Assembly: GCF_900188145.1 (NCBI RefSeq)
Contig: NZ_FZOJ01000003.1
Location: 1-64,000, forward strand
From: Anaerovirgula multivorans
Lineage (GTDB): Bacteria; Bacillota; Clostridia; Peptostreptococcales; Natronincolaceae
DNA: 64,000 nt
Direction of reading: 5' to 3'
A program made the position numbers and the translations under genes. Within the stretch, counting starts at the first letter, position 1. Every line of letters begins with the position of its first letter. The notes beneath the pieces are model-generated. The model saw nothing but the letters and a program-made list of their open reading frames with translations. It was not told the DNA's origin and made no database searches. Shown here piece by piece: positions 26,026-35,519 of the stretch.

Positions 26026-26323
26026 TATAACACTCCTTTTCTTGTAGTTTTTCTCTTGTTTCATATTTAGTTGTTTTCTTGTTATGATTCCTTTTACACC
26101 CAAAATTTATAATACCTTATATTCCTATAGTTCTCAATATATTGAAAAGTAGTTGTAATATTAAATATTTTGAATTATTTCACACAACGTCTTCATATTT
26201 TATATAAAGTTCAAAAACATTTTAATTTCCTTGTTTTCATTGTATAATATTTATATGTAAATATAATTAAATAACAATTTTTACAAATAACTAATATTTA
26301 TTATATCCTTAGGAGGAATTGTT

Positions 26324-27610
26324 ATGCGTTCTTTGATACACGCAATATCTTTAGATCCTTCAAAGTGCACAGGATGTACCAATTGTATAAAACGGTGTCC
26401 TACTGATGCAATTCGTGTGAAAAATGGTAAAGCTAAAATTATCGATAGCAAGTGTATTAATTGTGGTACCTGCATACACATATGTCCCTTTAACGCCTTT
26501 GCTGGTATCACCCCTGATTTAGATTATATTTTTCATTATCCCTATAGAATCGCTCTAATCGATCCAGTTTTATATAGTCAATTTAACGAAAGTGTTACAC
26601 CTCCACAAATCATTGAAAGTATAAAACAATTTGGTTTTAATGATATATATGAGGTTTCCCACGGGGCAGACCTTGTTACGAATTTCACAAAAACACACAT
26701 CTCTAGTACTACCAAATTTCCCATTATATCTTCATCCTGTCCAGCTATCATCCGATTAATCCAGCTTCGTTTTCATAATCTAATCAGTCACATATTACCC
26801 ATTGATTCGCCTATTGAAATCGCAGCTTTTATGGCTCGTAATAAAGCTATAGAGGAAAAAAAGATTCCAAAAGAAGAAATCGGCATATTTTATATTTCTC
26901 CATGCACCGCACGTATTTTTAGCTTTAAAAAACCTATAGGTACAAAAAATACTTATATTAATGGTTCCCTTTCCATTAAATCAATATTCTTAATGGTTAG
27001 TAAAAATATGAGTTCTACTGAAGCATCAAATAATTATTATCCTTCCGGTAAAGGCATAGATTGGTCCAGGGTTGAAGGGCAAAGTAAGGCCTTAGGAATA
27101 AAGGAATATCTTGCAATTGATGGAATTGAAAACGTTATCGAAGTATTAGAGGAAATTGAAGATCATAAAATAAATGATTTGATTTTTTTAGAATGCCAAG
27201 CTTGTACCAACGGATGTGTGGGAGGAAGCCTTACAGTGGAAAATTCCTTTGTAGCCAGAAATCGTATTCGTCGATTAGCTGAAAATCATTATCCTTATAC
27301 TCCCGGTAACATGGATATTTCTGCTAAGAAATTTGTTTTTACAGAACCTATCGATCCGTTATACTCAGATAAATTAGATACAGATTTATCCAAGGCTATA
27401 GAAAAGCTTATGAAAATTGAGGAAGTTATAAGAAAGCTCCCTCAAATAGATTGTGGAGCTTGTGGTTCCCCCTCCTGTCGTGCATTAGCTGAAGATATTG
27501 TTCTAGGCTATGCAAAAGAAGGGGATTGTATGGTCAACTTTAAAAAATTGTATTCTATCTTGGAAACCGATCCTACCGAAGCTGAAAACCTTCCTACAAC
27601 AGAAGGTTAG
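26324..27610 (+). CDS. Fe-S protein related to [FeFe]-hydrogenase (HydS-like, no PAS)
   Basis: A 428-residue protein. Two [4Fe-4S] ferredoxin motifs (CTGCTNCIKRCP, CINCGTCIHICP) precede a hydrogenase large-subunit-like domain with SSSCPAIIRL, SPCTARIFSF and ECQACTNGCVGG, the cysteine positions of the H cluster. A C-terminal Fe-S domain has DCGACGSPSC...GDC. Known relatives are fused to PAS domains and thought to sense redox state or H2; here the PAS part is absent. ATG 26324 follows AGGAGG. Confidence 0.82.
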   Translation: MRSLIHAISLDPSKCTGCTNCIKRCPTDAIRVKNGKAKIIDSKCINCGTCIHICPFNAFAGITPDLDYIFHYPYRIALIDPVLYSQFNESVTPPQIIESIKQFGFNDIYEVSHGADLVTNFTKTHISSTTKFPIISSSCPAIIRLIQLRFHNLISHILPIDSPIEIAAFMARNKAIEEKKIPKEEIGIFYISPCTARIFSFKKPIGTKNTYINGSLSIKSIFLMVSKNMSSTEASNNYYPSGKGIDWSRVEGQSKALGIKEYLAIDGIENVIEVLEEIEDHKINDLIFLECQACTNGCVGGSLTVENSFVARNRIRRLAENHYPYTPGNMDISAKKFVFTEPIDPLYSDKLDTDLSKAIEKLMKIEEVIRKLPQIDCGACGSPSCRALAEDIVLGYAKEGDCMVNFKKLYSILETDPTEAENLPTTEG

Positions 27611-27634
27611 TAGAAATCATAGTTTCTACTAACC
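27605..27634 (+). terminator. Hairpin at the end of the hydrogenase-like gene
   Basis: GGTTAGTAGAAA and TTTCTACTAACC pair around ATCATAG and include the stop codon. No long T-run follows, so it may act as a 3' stabilising hairpin. A second hairpin, CTAAGAA/TTCTTAG, lies near 27770-27795. Confidence 0.5.
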
Positions 27635-27806
27635 TCTGTTATCCTTATCCTATTAATAAGTCACCTATTACCTTTGATAGTCTTTCTTCCATATATCTTC
27701 CTCATTTCTTTTATAGGTTTAAAAGAATCTTTGGTTCGATATGCTCATCAATCTTATTTTTAATACACTAAGAATCTATATTTATAGTTCTTAGCTACAT
27801 CCAGAT

Positions 27807-29675
27807 TTACGGATGCAACTGTAAAATAGATTCTAATCCTTCTTCCTTAACCGTTGGTATTAAATTGTTTTGTAAAATGTATTCCGATAAATTAATCTCC
27901 GCTAATGCTCTTTCATAGCCTTCACGACATTCTTGTAAATCAACAGGCTCTCTCGTATGAATATTCCAAGCTTTACTGTTTTCGAAAATACCATCATTAG
28001 ACATGATAAAGATTTTCTCATCATCTATAAAAGATCCCCTCGCCACATGCACTTGTTTTGCTACAAATCCATCTGTAATGTTCAACAAGTCTTTTCCCAA
28101 GGTTTTGTTAGGTTCCATCTCCAATCCCAATAGGTTCGCCATTGTTGGAAAAAAGTCTATTTGTCCACCTACTGTTCCAATTTCCTCATTTAATCCGCTG
28201 TTGGGAATATGCACAATGAATGGCACTCTAAACATCTCATCCTCTTCATAGGGTTTACCTAAAAAGGAGGTTAGTAGATGATTTGCTTCTTCATTACGCA
28301 TATTGAGTCCTTCATGATCTCCATATATTACTATAATAGAATTATCATATAATCCTTCCTTTTTCAACAGTTCAATAAAATTTCCCAGTTCATTGTCTAG
28401 ATAATGTACTGTTTGTAAATAATCCTCCAGCAGTGTATCTTTATAAGTATCTTGAAATTTCAAACCTTTATATTGATCCTCCATCATAAAAGGATGATGA
28501 GAAGTTAAAGTTATATAAAAAGAATAAAAGGGTTGTGATTGTTTTTTTAGAAAATCCACTGACTGCTTGAATAAAGATCCATCACTTAACCCTATACCTA
28601 TAAGCTCATCCTGCTGCAATGCTTCTAAGCTTATGAAGGTATCTATTCCTTGAGAAGAATAAATACTTTCTCTATTCCAAAAACTCCCTTCGTTACCGTG
28701 AAAAGCAATAGTACTATAACCCGCCTCCTTTAATAATGAGGGTAAAGTAATAAACTCATTATCTTCGAAAGCCTTATAGCTGAAGGTTTTAGTGGAAGGA
28801 TAAAAACTATTATGGGATATAAATTCCGCATCAGAAGTGTTACCCCAGCCAACCTGCTCATAATAACGACTAAAATATATACTGTCATTATTGATTAAAT
28901 TGTTTAATACAGGAGTAATGCTCTGTCCATCAATTTCCCTATCAATAACAAAATTTTGTATAGATTCCGCCTGGATGACAATAACATTTCTATTCTTTGC
29001 CCACCCAAATCCCTTTTGGTTGCTGTCTACTTGGTTAATGGTATCCATAACAGCCTCTACCCTATCAATATCTAATGGACTTTTTATAAAAAAGTTCATT
29101 ATGTCATATAGATGATAGTTGATTACCCCTAAGTTATAAGGAGTATAATGGTCCTCTGCATCCATATTTATTCTATAGGTTATTATTGATGCCGAAGTAA
29201 TTAGAAGAAGTAACATCATAGCAAAAGCGTTTTTTTGTTTTTTCTTAAGCACAGGTAAAACGATTTGTTTTTTCCTAAAGAAGACCCATAATATTATTGT
29301 ATCAATAAAAAACAAAATATATTGAGGTTTTACTAAAGCAACAATACTATTAGAAACAGGTCCAATCTGTCCTATTTGATAAATACTATGAATAGGTATC
29401 AAAGTAAAAAAATGACTAAAATACATGATATCCATTAAAAGTAATATAGATAGCCCCATATTGATTATCAAACATAGATTTACTCTTTTATTTTCTCTAC
29501 ATAGACAAGTTAAACAAAATGCTACTGTAACTAAAAAAATATTACTAATAGTAATCATAAAATAATTGCTCTCAATGCCTATATAAGCATGTAATATAAA
29601 AATCTTAATAAATATACCTAGACTAGATAAAGAAAGAATATATATATTTTTTGTATGTGAATATTTCTTTTCCAT
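27807..29675 (-). CDS. LTA synthase-like sulfatase-domain membrane protein
   Basis: A 622-residue protein. Five N-terminal membrane helices (about 10-200) precede an extracellular sulfatase/phosphotransferase domain. The nucleophile Thr is in GWGNTSDAEF, metal ligands in VIQAES near the domain start and YGDHEG later, and the His pair in LTSHHPF. LtaS-type enzymes transfer glycerol phosphate from phosphatidylglycerol to build teichoic acid. Its length fits LtaS and its primase relatives. ATG 29675 follows AGGGGG. It is monocistronic. Confidence 0.87.
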   Translation of the reverse strand: MEKKYSHTKNIYILSLSSLGIFIKIFILHAYIGIESNYFMITISNIFLVTVAFCLTCLCRENKRVNLCLIINMGLSILLLMDIMYFSHFFTLIPIHSIYQIGQIGPVSNSIVALVKPQYILFFIDTIILWVFFRKKQIVLPVLKKKQKNAFAMMLLLLITSASIITYRINMDAEDHYTPYNLGVINYHLYDIMNFFIKSPLDIDRVEAVMDTINQVDSNQKGFGWAKNRNVIVIQAESIQNFVIDREIDGQSITPVLNNLINNDSIYFSRYYEQVGWGNTSDAEFISHNSFYPSTKTFSYKAFEDNEFITLPSLLKEAGYSTIAFHGNEGSFWNRESIYSSQGIDTFISLEALQQDELIGIGLSDGSLFKQSVDFLKKQSQPFYSFYITLTSHHPFMMEDQYKGLKFQDTYKDTLLEDYLQTVHYLDNELGNFIELLKKEGLYDNSIIVIYGDHEGLNMRNEEANHLLTSFLGKPYEEDEMFRVPFIVHIPNSGLNEEIGTVGGQIDFFPTMANLLGLEMEPNKTLGKDLLNITDGFVAKQVHVARGSFIDDEKIFIMSNDGIFENSKAWNIHTREPVDLQECREGYERALAEINLSEYILQNNLIPTVKEEGLESILQLHP

Positions 29676-29702
29676 TTTTTGTCCCCCTAGTGTCTTATAG
29701 AT

Positions 29703-29817
29703 ATACGCCTTTAGACTTAAATTTTAATATACACGGTCTACGGTTTCGCCCTCGGCCGAAAACCATAGCCGAGGACTGCAAATATAACCTTTAGTATATT
29801 AAAATTTAGGGGCGTAT
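29703..29817. repeat. Dispersed structured repeat, copy C
   Basis: AAATTTTAATATAC (29719-29732) pairs with GTATATTAAAATTT (29794-29807); the outer pair is ATACGCC (29703-29709) with GGCGTAT (29811-29817). An inner stem CCTCGGC/GCCGAGG lies between. It is the longest and cleanest copy, between the LTA synthase gene and the terminator at 29879. Confidence 0.65.
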
Positions 29818-29878
29818 GCCTTAGCTAATATCATAATTAGAATATAATATATTTTATGCTAAGTGACAACAAAAATCA

Positions 29879-29922
29879 AAAATATTAAGTATTCAAATTG
29901 CGAAGAGAATACTTAATATTTT
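29879..29922 (-). terminator. Terminator after the lipoprotein gene
   Basis: AAAATATTAAGTATTC (29879-29894) pairs with GAATACTTAATATTTT (29907-29922), with T-rich sequence following on the minus strand. Confidence 0.8.
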
Positions 29923-29960
29923 CTACTCTTATAGTTCTATATATTTTCAAATAAAAAGTA

Positions 29961-30458
29961 CTATTTATCATTTATTTCTATCTCTTCGTAATTAAGTAAT
30001 GAAGCTACAAATTCCTTAGGTATAAAGGTTATAGATAAACCTTTTTTAGCGTATTCTTTGTCATTACCTAAAAATACAATGTTATTATCCAATGGAATAA
30101 AAATCCTGTCATAACTAAGTTTTTGGATTTTTCCATCAATCATCAACTCACTCTTTATTGTGTCTGTATAAATTAATTCCAAGGCATATCCTGCCATTTT
30201 AATATCTTCTTCATTAAGCTGTCTTTCAGTATACTTCATTATTCCTGGATTAACAGTATCAGCAACAACCTTATTAATAAGAGAGTAAATTATACGGTAG
30301 TGATCCATTTCTCTTCCAATGTTCATTGTGTCTCCACCATAATAAAAATTAATCTCCTCCGGCATATCAATATATGTAAACTTTTCATCACTTATTGTCG
30401 TTGAACATCCAAATAACAATAATGTACTTATAAGAAGGATTAACAGAATTTTTTTCAT
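29961..30458 (-). CDS. Lipoprotein of unknown function
   Basis: About 165 residues. The signal peptide KKILLILLISTLLLFGC ends in the lipobox LFGC, so the protein is lipid-anchored outside the membrane. The mature part is a mixed alpha/beta domain with no family I recognise. Start chosen at 30458 (AAAGGAG 9 nt upstream); the frame reaches 30479. It has its own terminator and appears monocistronic. Confidence 0.75.
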   Translation of the reverse strand: MKKILLILLISTLLLFGCSTTISDEKFTYIDMPEEINFYYGGDTMNIGREMDHYRIIYSLINKVVADTVNPGIMKYTERQLNEEDIKMAGYALELIYTDTIKSELMIDGKIQKLSYDRIFIPLDNNIVFLGNDKEYAKKGLSITFIPKEFVASLLNYEEIEINDK

Positions 30459-30633
30459 TTTCTTATACTCCTTTATCATTTTTTCTATTTATACCCTTTT
30501 CTTTCATATATATTTAGACGATTTTTTTCCATGAAAAGTTTCATTATATATAAATTTTTTTCAAAATTTTGTTTCTATTATTATTTGCAATAATTATAAT
30601 TTGGCAGATAACTGTCTATCTTAAGTATTAGCA

Positions 30634-30657
30634 CAAAAAAAGAACAGGAAATCCTGT
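30634..30657 (-). terminator. Terminator after the ybaK-type gene
   Basis: ACAGGA/TCCTGT (30644-30649, 30652-30657) is followed on the minus strand by a run of seven T. Confidence 0.75.
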
Positions 30658-30690
30658 CCAATTCAATAATTTTTAATTATTTATGTTATA

Positions 30691-31167
30691 TTAATCTATA
30701 TCTGTGAACTCTCCAATTGTTCCAGCCACTACCTTCAACAGATCATTAGGATTTATTAGAATTTGGCAACCCCTTACACCTGCACTAATCATTATATTAG
30801 GAAATTGCAAAGCACTACTATCAATATAAGTGGGATAGTTTTTCTTCATACCTATAGGTGAAACCCCTCCACGAATATACCCAGTCAACTGCTGTACTTC
30901 CTTTAGTGGTACTAACTCCACCTTTTTATTCCCACTGATACTGGCTGCTTTTTTAAGGTTTAACTCAGCTCCGCCAGGAACACAGGCTATAATGACTCCA
31001 GTTTTATCACCTCGAGCTACCAATGTCTTAAACACCTGCTCTAATGGTATACCTACCTTTAAAGCTGCATTTTCTGCACTTAAATCAGTCTTGTCCACTT
31101 CATATTCCCTTAACTCATAGATAATTTTATATTTGTCTAATATTCTTGCTGCATTTGTTTTTTTCAT
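30691..31167 (-). CDS. YbaK-type aminoacyl-tRNA deacylase (Cys-tRNAPro)
   Basis: A 158-residue trans-editing enzyme that removes wrongly attached amino acids from tRNA. It has ALKVGIPLEQVFKTLVARGD with the conserved catalytic Lys, a GGVSPIGMKK loop and a C-terminal SAGVRGCQILINPNDL. Its ATG overlaps the stop of the MBL-fold gene as ATGA, so the two are coupled. Substrate is inferred from the family. Confidence 0.9.
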   Translation of the reverse strand: MKKTNAARILDKYKIIYELREYEVDKTDLSAENAALKVGIPLEQVFKTLVARGDKTGVIIACVPGGAELNLKKAASISGNKKVELVPLKEVQQLTGYIRGGVSPIGMKKNYPTYIDSSALQFPNIMISAGVRGCQILINPNDLLKVVAGTIGEFTDID

Positions 31168-32018
31168 CTTATATTATCCCTTTCATCATACCTTAATTCC
31201 AATCCAACCCCTACTTCTTTTACATGCAATAAACGAGCTATCGTCAATTTTGATTGAAAATCAGTGCAGTGGGCTGCATAAATATATCTTGGTCCTAAAT
31301 TCTCTAAGTAATCCAGTGTTCTCTTTAGCTTTTGCTCATCAGGATTAAGTAAATGAAATCCACCAACAATATCTAGCACTTTACTATGATTACAGATTTT
31401 TTTAGCGTACTCTACAATATTACAAATACCACTGTGGGAACAGCTGGTAATAATAACCAAACCCTCTTCAGCCTTATAGACCAACGCTGAATCATCTAAG
31501 AGGTAATCATCTTCCTCCCTGCCATGAATCACAGTCTTACCAATAGGTTCTTTATTCTCAAAATCATTGGTTCTCTCAACTTCCCCAAGAAAAACCAAGC
31601 TATCAGTAATCCAAATTGGTTCTTTACTTAAATGAAGATGAAAATTCTTTAATATAACTTTATCGACTTCTCTAAAGCCTATCTCTCCCTCTTCTGCCTT
31701 CTTTTGATTAAATACCAGAGGATGTCCAATGATTTTTTTCTTTTTTAGCTGCTCTTCATTTATGTTATACTTTGAATATAGATTAAATAAATGCTTAATA
31801 CCCCATGTATGATCATTATGACCATGGGAGAATACGATAGTATCTACATCTAAAAGGCTAAATCCCATCTTTTCTGCATTTTTTATAAAAATATCAGAAT
31901 AACCCAGATCAAATAGAATTTTTTTGCCGTCTACTTCGATCCAATAACATACCCCAGGTTCACCATAATAATATTCATCAATATATGTATAGTTATCTAC
32001 CAAAACCTTCAATATCAT
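31164..32018 (-). CDS. MBL-fold metallo-hydrolase (COG1237 type)
   Basis: A 284-residue metallo-beta-lactamase-fold enzyme with FSHGHNDHTWGIKHL as the HxHxDH metal motif. Further likely ligands are the His in SCSHSG and in GGFHLLNPD and AAHCTD. The COG1237 subgroup includes archaeal enzymes of methanopterin-like synthesis and many uncharacterised bacterial members; the reaction here is unknown. ATG 32018 follows AGAGAGAAGG. Confidence 0.82.
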   Translation of the reverse strand: MILKVLVDNYTYIDEYYYGEPGVCYWIEVDGKKILFDLGYSDIFIKNAEKMGFSLLDVDTIVFSHGHNDHTWGIKHLFNLYSKYNINEEQLKKKKIIGHPLVFNQKKAEEGEIGFREVDKVILKNFHLHLSKEPIWITDSLVFLGEVERTNDFENKEPIGKTVIHGREEDDYLLDDSALVYKAEEGLVIITSCSHSGICNIVEYAKKICNHSKVLDIVGGFHLLNPDEQKLKRTLDYLENLGPRYIYAAHCTDFQSKLTIARLLHVKEVGVGLELRYDERDNIR

Positions 32019-32058
32019 TTTAATCCTTCTCTCTTTTTTATTTTTTTAGCTGTTCCTG

Positions 32059-32874
32059 TTATTTGTCACTGGCAATATTATCAGTCAACAATGGTTCATA
32101 CATCATGATTGCATGATTTTCAGTTATGTACTTATCTTCAATCAATTGTGATTCATAGTTATATATCTTTCGATAAATTGTGTTATGACGAACATAGCTG
32201 CCCCAATATTCATGGCTTATCCAATGCTCTTTTTCGTAAACTTCATATGTATCCATTGGTTCAATTGTAGTTCTCCATTCTCCAACTAAATCTTGATCAG
32301 TTAAATATAAATGTAATTGATAAGGCTGATCTGTTCCGTTTAGTATTCTTAAGTCTAGATAATTGTAGAAACAAGTTGCTCCGCTTCCAAATGGTAACTT
32401 TCTGTTTACATCAGGAAAAACATCATAACTATGCCGATGTCTTTCTATAACAGTTAATGGGGTATGTAATGTCATCCAGTATATTAAATTTGATAATTGG
32501 CATAAACCTCCTCCAACTCCTGTTCTATATTTCCCATGAGAAAGGATCATCCCCTCTACATAACCCTTGTTTCGTGTTGTTTTTCCTATTAACCTCCAAA
32601 AAGAAAATGTTTCTCCTGGGTAAATGATAACCCCATTTATTTTTTCAATAGCTAGCTTAAGATTAATCATTTTATTGTATTGTAACCACATCTCTATATC
32701 CTTTAGCTTCCTTAATAGGGGAGTTTGATGTTTAAACACAATATATGGTTCTAACTCAGTATTTACGCTCATAGCAAATTTTGTTTTACCAAAGCACCAT
32801 TCAAGATATCTCCTTAGTGTATAATAATTCTTACCCAAAATTATGCGTAAATTTGATCTCTTTTTCGGTTGCAT
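32059..32874 (-). CDS. VanW family protein
   Basis: About 271 residues. The VanW core runs from INGVIIYPGETFSFWRLIG through GVGGGLCQLSNLIYWM to SYDVFPD, the signature of this family. It has no signal peptide or membrane helix, unlike longer versions with G5 domains. VanW proteins are linked to the cell wall and to some glycopeptide resistance clusters, but have no proven activity. Start chosen at 32874 (GAGAGAGGG upstream). The stretch 32875-33302 shows no gene. Confidence 0.85.
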   Translation of the reverse strand: MQPKKRSNLRIILGKNYYTLRRYLEWCFGKTKFAMSVNTELEPYIVFKHQTPLLRKLKDIEMWLQYNKMINLKLAIEKINGVIIYPGETFSFWRLIGKTTRNKGYVEGMILSHGKYRTGVGGGLCQLSNLIYWMTLHTPLTVIERHRHSYDVFPDVNRKLPFGSGATCFYNYLDLRILNGTDQPYQLHLYLTDQDLVGEWRTTIEPMDTYEVYEKEHWISHEYWGSYVRHNTIYRKIYNYESQLIEDKYITENHAIMMYEPLLTDNIASDK

Positions 32875-33302
32875 AGTTTCCCTCTCTCCACACAATATCA
32901 AATTTTCTTTTCTTGCTCCATAGATATTTAATCATAATTTCAATTTTTCTTTTAAAAACCCTTCAATTTATTCCATTATTTTTCACATATATCAACAATG
33001 CAATAGAAAGTTTCTGTTACATTTAAACCATTCGTGCTTTTCATCTAAGTATTCGACATTTCATCTATTTTGCTGAATGTTTAGAAAGTATTTAGCATAG
33101 AAATTACCGACACAATTAGTACCTTTCTCTAGTTAATCAAATATAGTTTCAACTTTTTTCGCCAAAATTGTTTATATTTCGTCATCGGGTTATTATAATT
33201 CCTGTTAAAAATGTTATATTAAAAAGGATGACAAAAATAAATATTCTAGTCATCTTTTATTGAAACTTACAATAATATTGCTTATTATTAAACTGGTATT
33301 TA

Positions 33303-33884
33303 TTACTTTTTTATATTGAATAGTTCATAGATTTCACGAAAACGTTCTGCCTCATTGATATCACCGCTCTTTTCATATGCAGCTGATAACAAATAATAAG
33401 TGTGTCCATAGGTAGGATCAATTGCCAAAGCATTTTTTAAAATCACTAAAGCTTCGTCAATATTGTTATTAGAGAGTTTATCCTGCGCACCTTTTAATAA
33501 GCTTTCTAAAGATTTGTATTGTTCATTAGTATTCATAACTTCTATTAGCACTTGCTTTACTCTATTGGTTGTAAAAGGTTTTTGCAAATAAGCAATAGCT
33601 CCCATTTGTGTACATTCAACTGCATTTTTTACTGTTGGAAATGCTGTAATAATTATTACAGGGGTTTCTATACCCATTGTACGAATTTGACGTAAAACTT
33701 CAGTCCCGCTCATTTGGGGCATTTTAATATCTAAAAAAGCTAAATCAAAGCACATTGCTTGAAATGCTTCTAGAGCTGCTATGCCATTTTCTACACTGAT
33801 AACATCATATCCTTCATGCTGCAACCATGTAGTTAGTAATTTTCTGATGTTTTTTGTATCATCAGCTATTAGTACTTTTTTCAT
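33303..33884 (-). CDS. Response regulator receiver fused to TPR repeats
   Basis: A 193-residue protein. The CheY-like receiver (1-118) has the acidic pocket Asp (ADDTKNI), phosphorylation Asp in LAFLDIKMP, Thr in IIITAFP and Lys in LQKPF. Residues about 135-190 form two TPR-like repeats (NIDEALVILKNALAIDPTYG, then YYLLSAAYEKSGDINEAERF). With no DNA-binding domain it should signal through protein contact. No kinase gene is nearby. Confidence 0.88.
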   Translation of the reverse strand: MKKVLIADDTKNIRKLLTTWLQHEGYDVISVENGIAALEAFQAMCFDLAFLDIKMPQMSGTEVLRQIRTMGIETPVIIITAFPTVKNAVECTQMGAIAYLQKPFTTNRVKQVLIEVMNTNEQYKSLESLLKGAQDKLSNNNIDEALVILKNALAIDPTYGHTYYLLSAAYEKSGDINEAERFREIYELFNIKK

Positions 33885-34056
33885 TTTAACGTCTCCTCTA
33901 TTTAACTACTTATTCTACCTTGTGATCATTCAATCTATTTTCAGAGGCAAAATAAAAATTGTATCTTATCAACTCCAATAAACAGGATAAAAAATGATAA
34001 AGAATAGAGATGAGTTTGAAGTTTTAAAAAACATAGGACATAACTTCCTATTGACC

Positions 34057-34092
34057 AAAAAAATGATTGGATATAATCCAATCATTTTTTTA
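34057..34092. terminator. Bidirectional terminator
   Basis: AAAAAATGATTGGAT and ATCCAATCATTTTTT form a long stem with a short ATA loop, downstream of tRNA-Val on the minus strand. Confidence 0.85.
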
Positions 34093-34126
34093 TGAAATGT
34101 TCAACATTCGCGCAAATTACCATTAT

Positions 34127-34202
34127 TGGTGGGCAATAAGGGACTCGAACCCCTGACTTCCTCCACGTCAAGGAGACACTCTACCAGCTGAGTTAATTGC
34201 CC
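34127..34202 (-). tRNA. tRNA-Val (GAC)
   Basis: A 76-nt cloverleaf on the minus strand with encoded CCA. Acceptor GGGCAAT pairs with ATTGCCC; the anticodon loop TTGACGT gives anticodon GAC; the T loop reads GGTTCGAGTCC. Confidence 0.95.
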
Positions 34203-34298
34203 GTGTAAATGTAATTATAGCACATCCTCTGCCCTTTTCGCAACTATATTATACTAATGAGTTAAAAGGATTTATTACGACAAGTTTGATTAAGCACC

Positions 34299-34328
34299 AA
34301 AAGGGCCCTTAGGCCCTTAGGCCCTTTT
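34299..34328 (-). terminator. Terminator of the lysine operon
   Basis: AAAAGGGCC...GGCCCTTTT forms a strong stem directly after the last gene of the lysine operon, with a repeated GGCCCTTA inside. Confidence 0.85.
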
Positions 34329-34337
34329 ATTGCTGTC

Positions 34338-35519
34338 TTACCATCCACTTACAATCTGAGAAAAATTACTAATAAATGTATCGACATGTTGCTTTTCTAT
34401 GATTAAGGATGGAAGTAATCTTAATATATTAACATTGGTTACATTCACCAATATTTTTCTATCATGAAATTGCTTGTTCAATATATCATGATTTTTCAAT
34501 ATTTCTACACCAATCATCAGACCTTTGCCACGAATTTCTCCTATGAACTCAGGATATTGGCTTTTTAATGCTTCCAACTGTTCTTTTAAGTATACTCCCA
34601 TTTCCTTCGATTGAGATAATATGCTTTCTTGAAGGATTTCTATTGTTCTTTTCCCTAATGCTGCTGCTATGGGATTTGGAGCAAAAGTGGTACCATGATC
34701 TCCCCCTTTAAAATAGTGGGCAATCTTTTCTGCAACCAAAATACCTCCTAGAGGAAGCCCTCCTCCTATCCCTTTAGCAAAGAGCAAGATATCAGGGGTA
34801 ATATTGGTGTGTTGATAAGTAAAGAGTTCTCCAGTCCTTCCCATTCCTGTTTGTATTTCATCCATACATAATAATACATTATATCTATCACAAAGCTTTC
34901 TAGCTTCTTCAATGAACTCCTTAGAAATCACCTGTACTCCACCTGAACCGAAAATTGGTTCAAATAATAATGCTGCTGGCTGATGCTTTAGAAAGATCAT
35001 TTCTAGTAATTGTAAGTCTTCCTTCTCCAGTTCATACACCGGCATATTAATGGAAGGAAAATCCTGCTGAACCTTCTCCATTCTTGTCAATTTTAAGGCG
35101 CCTAGCGTTCTGCCATGAAAACTGTTTTTAAATACTACAACACCCTCCTGCCCTACATCCTTACTATATTTATGGATATATTTTATAGCTGCTTCTGTAC
35201 TTTCTGCTCCAGAGTTAGCGAAATATATCTTTCCAGGGAAAGTTGAATTTACAAGTCTTTCTGCTAATTCTATTGCAGGTTTGTTATAAAAGAAATTAGA
35301 AATATGTCCAAACTGACTGCTTTGCCGCTGCATCTCCTCCAAAAGCTGAGGATGACAATGACCTAATGCATTAACTGCTAATCCTGAAAATAAATCTAAA
35401 TAGGTTTCATTATTTTCATCAGTAATATACATCCCCTCTGCCTTCTTCACCACAATTGGCATTCTACCATAGGTTGGCAGAATATATTGTTGATCCAGCA
35501 TCATCCAATCTTTTATCAT
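34338..35519 (-). CDS. Class III aminotransferase, probable N-acetyl-LL-diaminopimelate aminotransferase
   Basis: A 393-residue PLP enzyme of the ArgD/acetylornithine type. PLP-site features are NSGAESTEAAIK, the Asp in MDEIQTGMGRTG and the Schiff-base Lys in LLFAKGIGGG. Its ATG overlaps the lysC stop (ATGA) and it closes a lysine operon that has dapH but no other aminotransferase. That context suggests it serves the N-acetyl route, a job done by the class I enzyme PatA in Bacillus. An arginine role is possible but no arg genes are near. Confidence 0.82.
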   Translation of the reverse strand: MIKDWMMLDQQYILPTYGRMPIVVKKAEGMYITDENNETYLDLFSGLAVNALGHCHPQLLEEMQRQSSQFGHISNFFYNKPAIELAERLVNSTFPGKIYFANSGAESTEAAIKYIHKYSKDVGQEGVVVFKNSFHGRTLGALKLTRMEKVQQDFPSINMPVYELEKEDLQLLEMIFLKHQPAALLFEPIFGSGGVQVISKEFIEEARKLCDRYNVLLCMDEIQTGMGRTGELFTYQHTNITPDILLFAKGIGGGLPLGGILVAEKIAHYFKGGDHGTTFAPNPIAAALGKRTIEILQESILSQSKEMGVYLKEQLEALKSQYPEFIGEIRGKGLMIGVEILKNHDILNKQFHDRKILVNVTNVNILRLLPSLIIEKQHVDTFISNFSQIVSGW

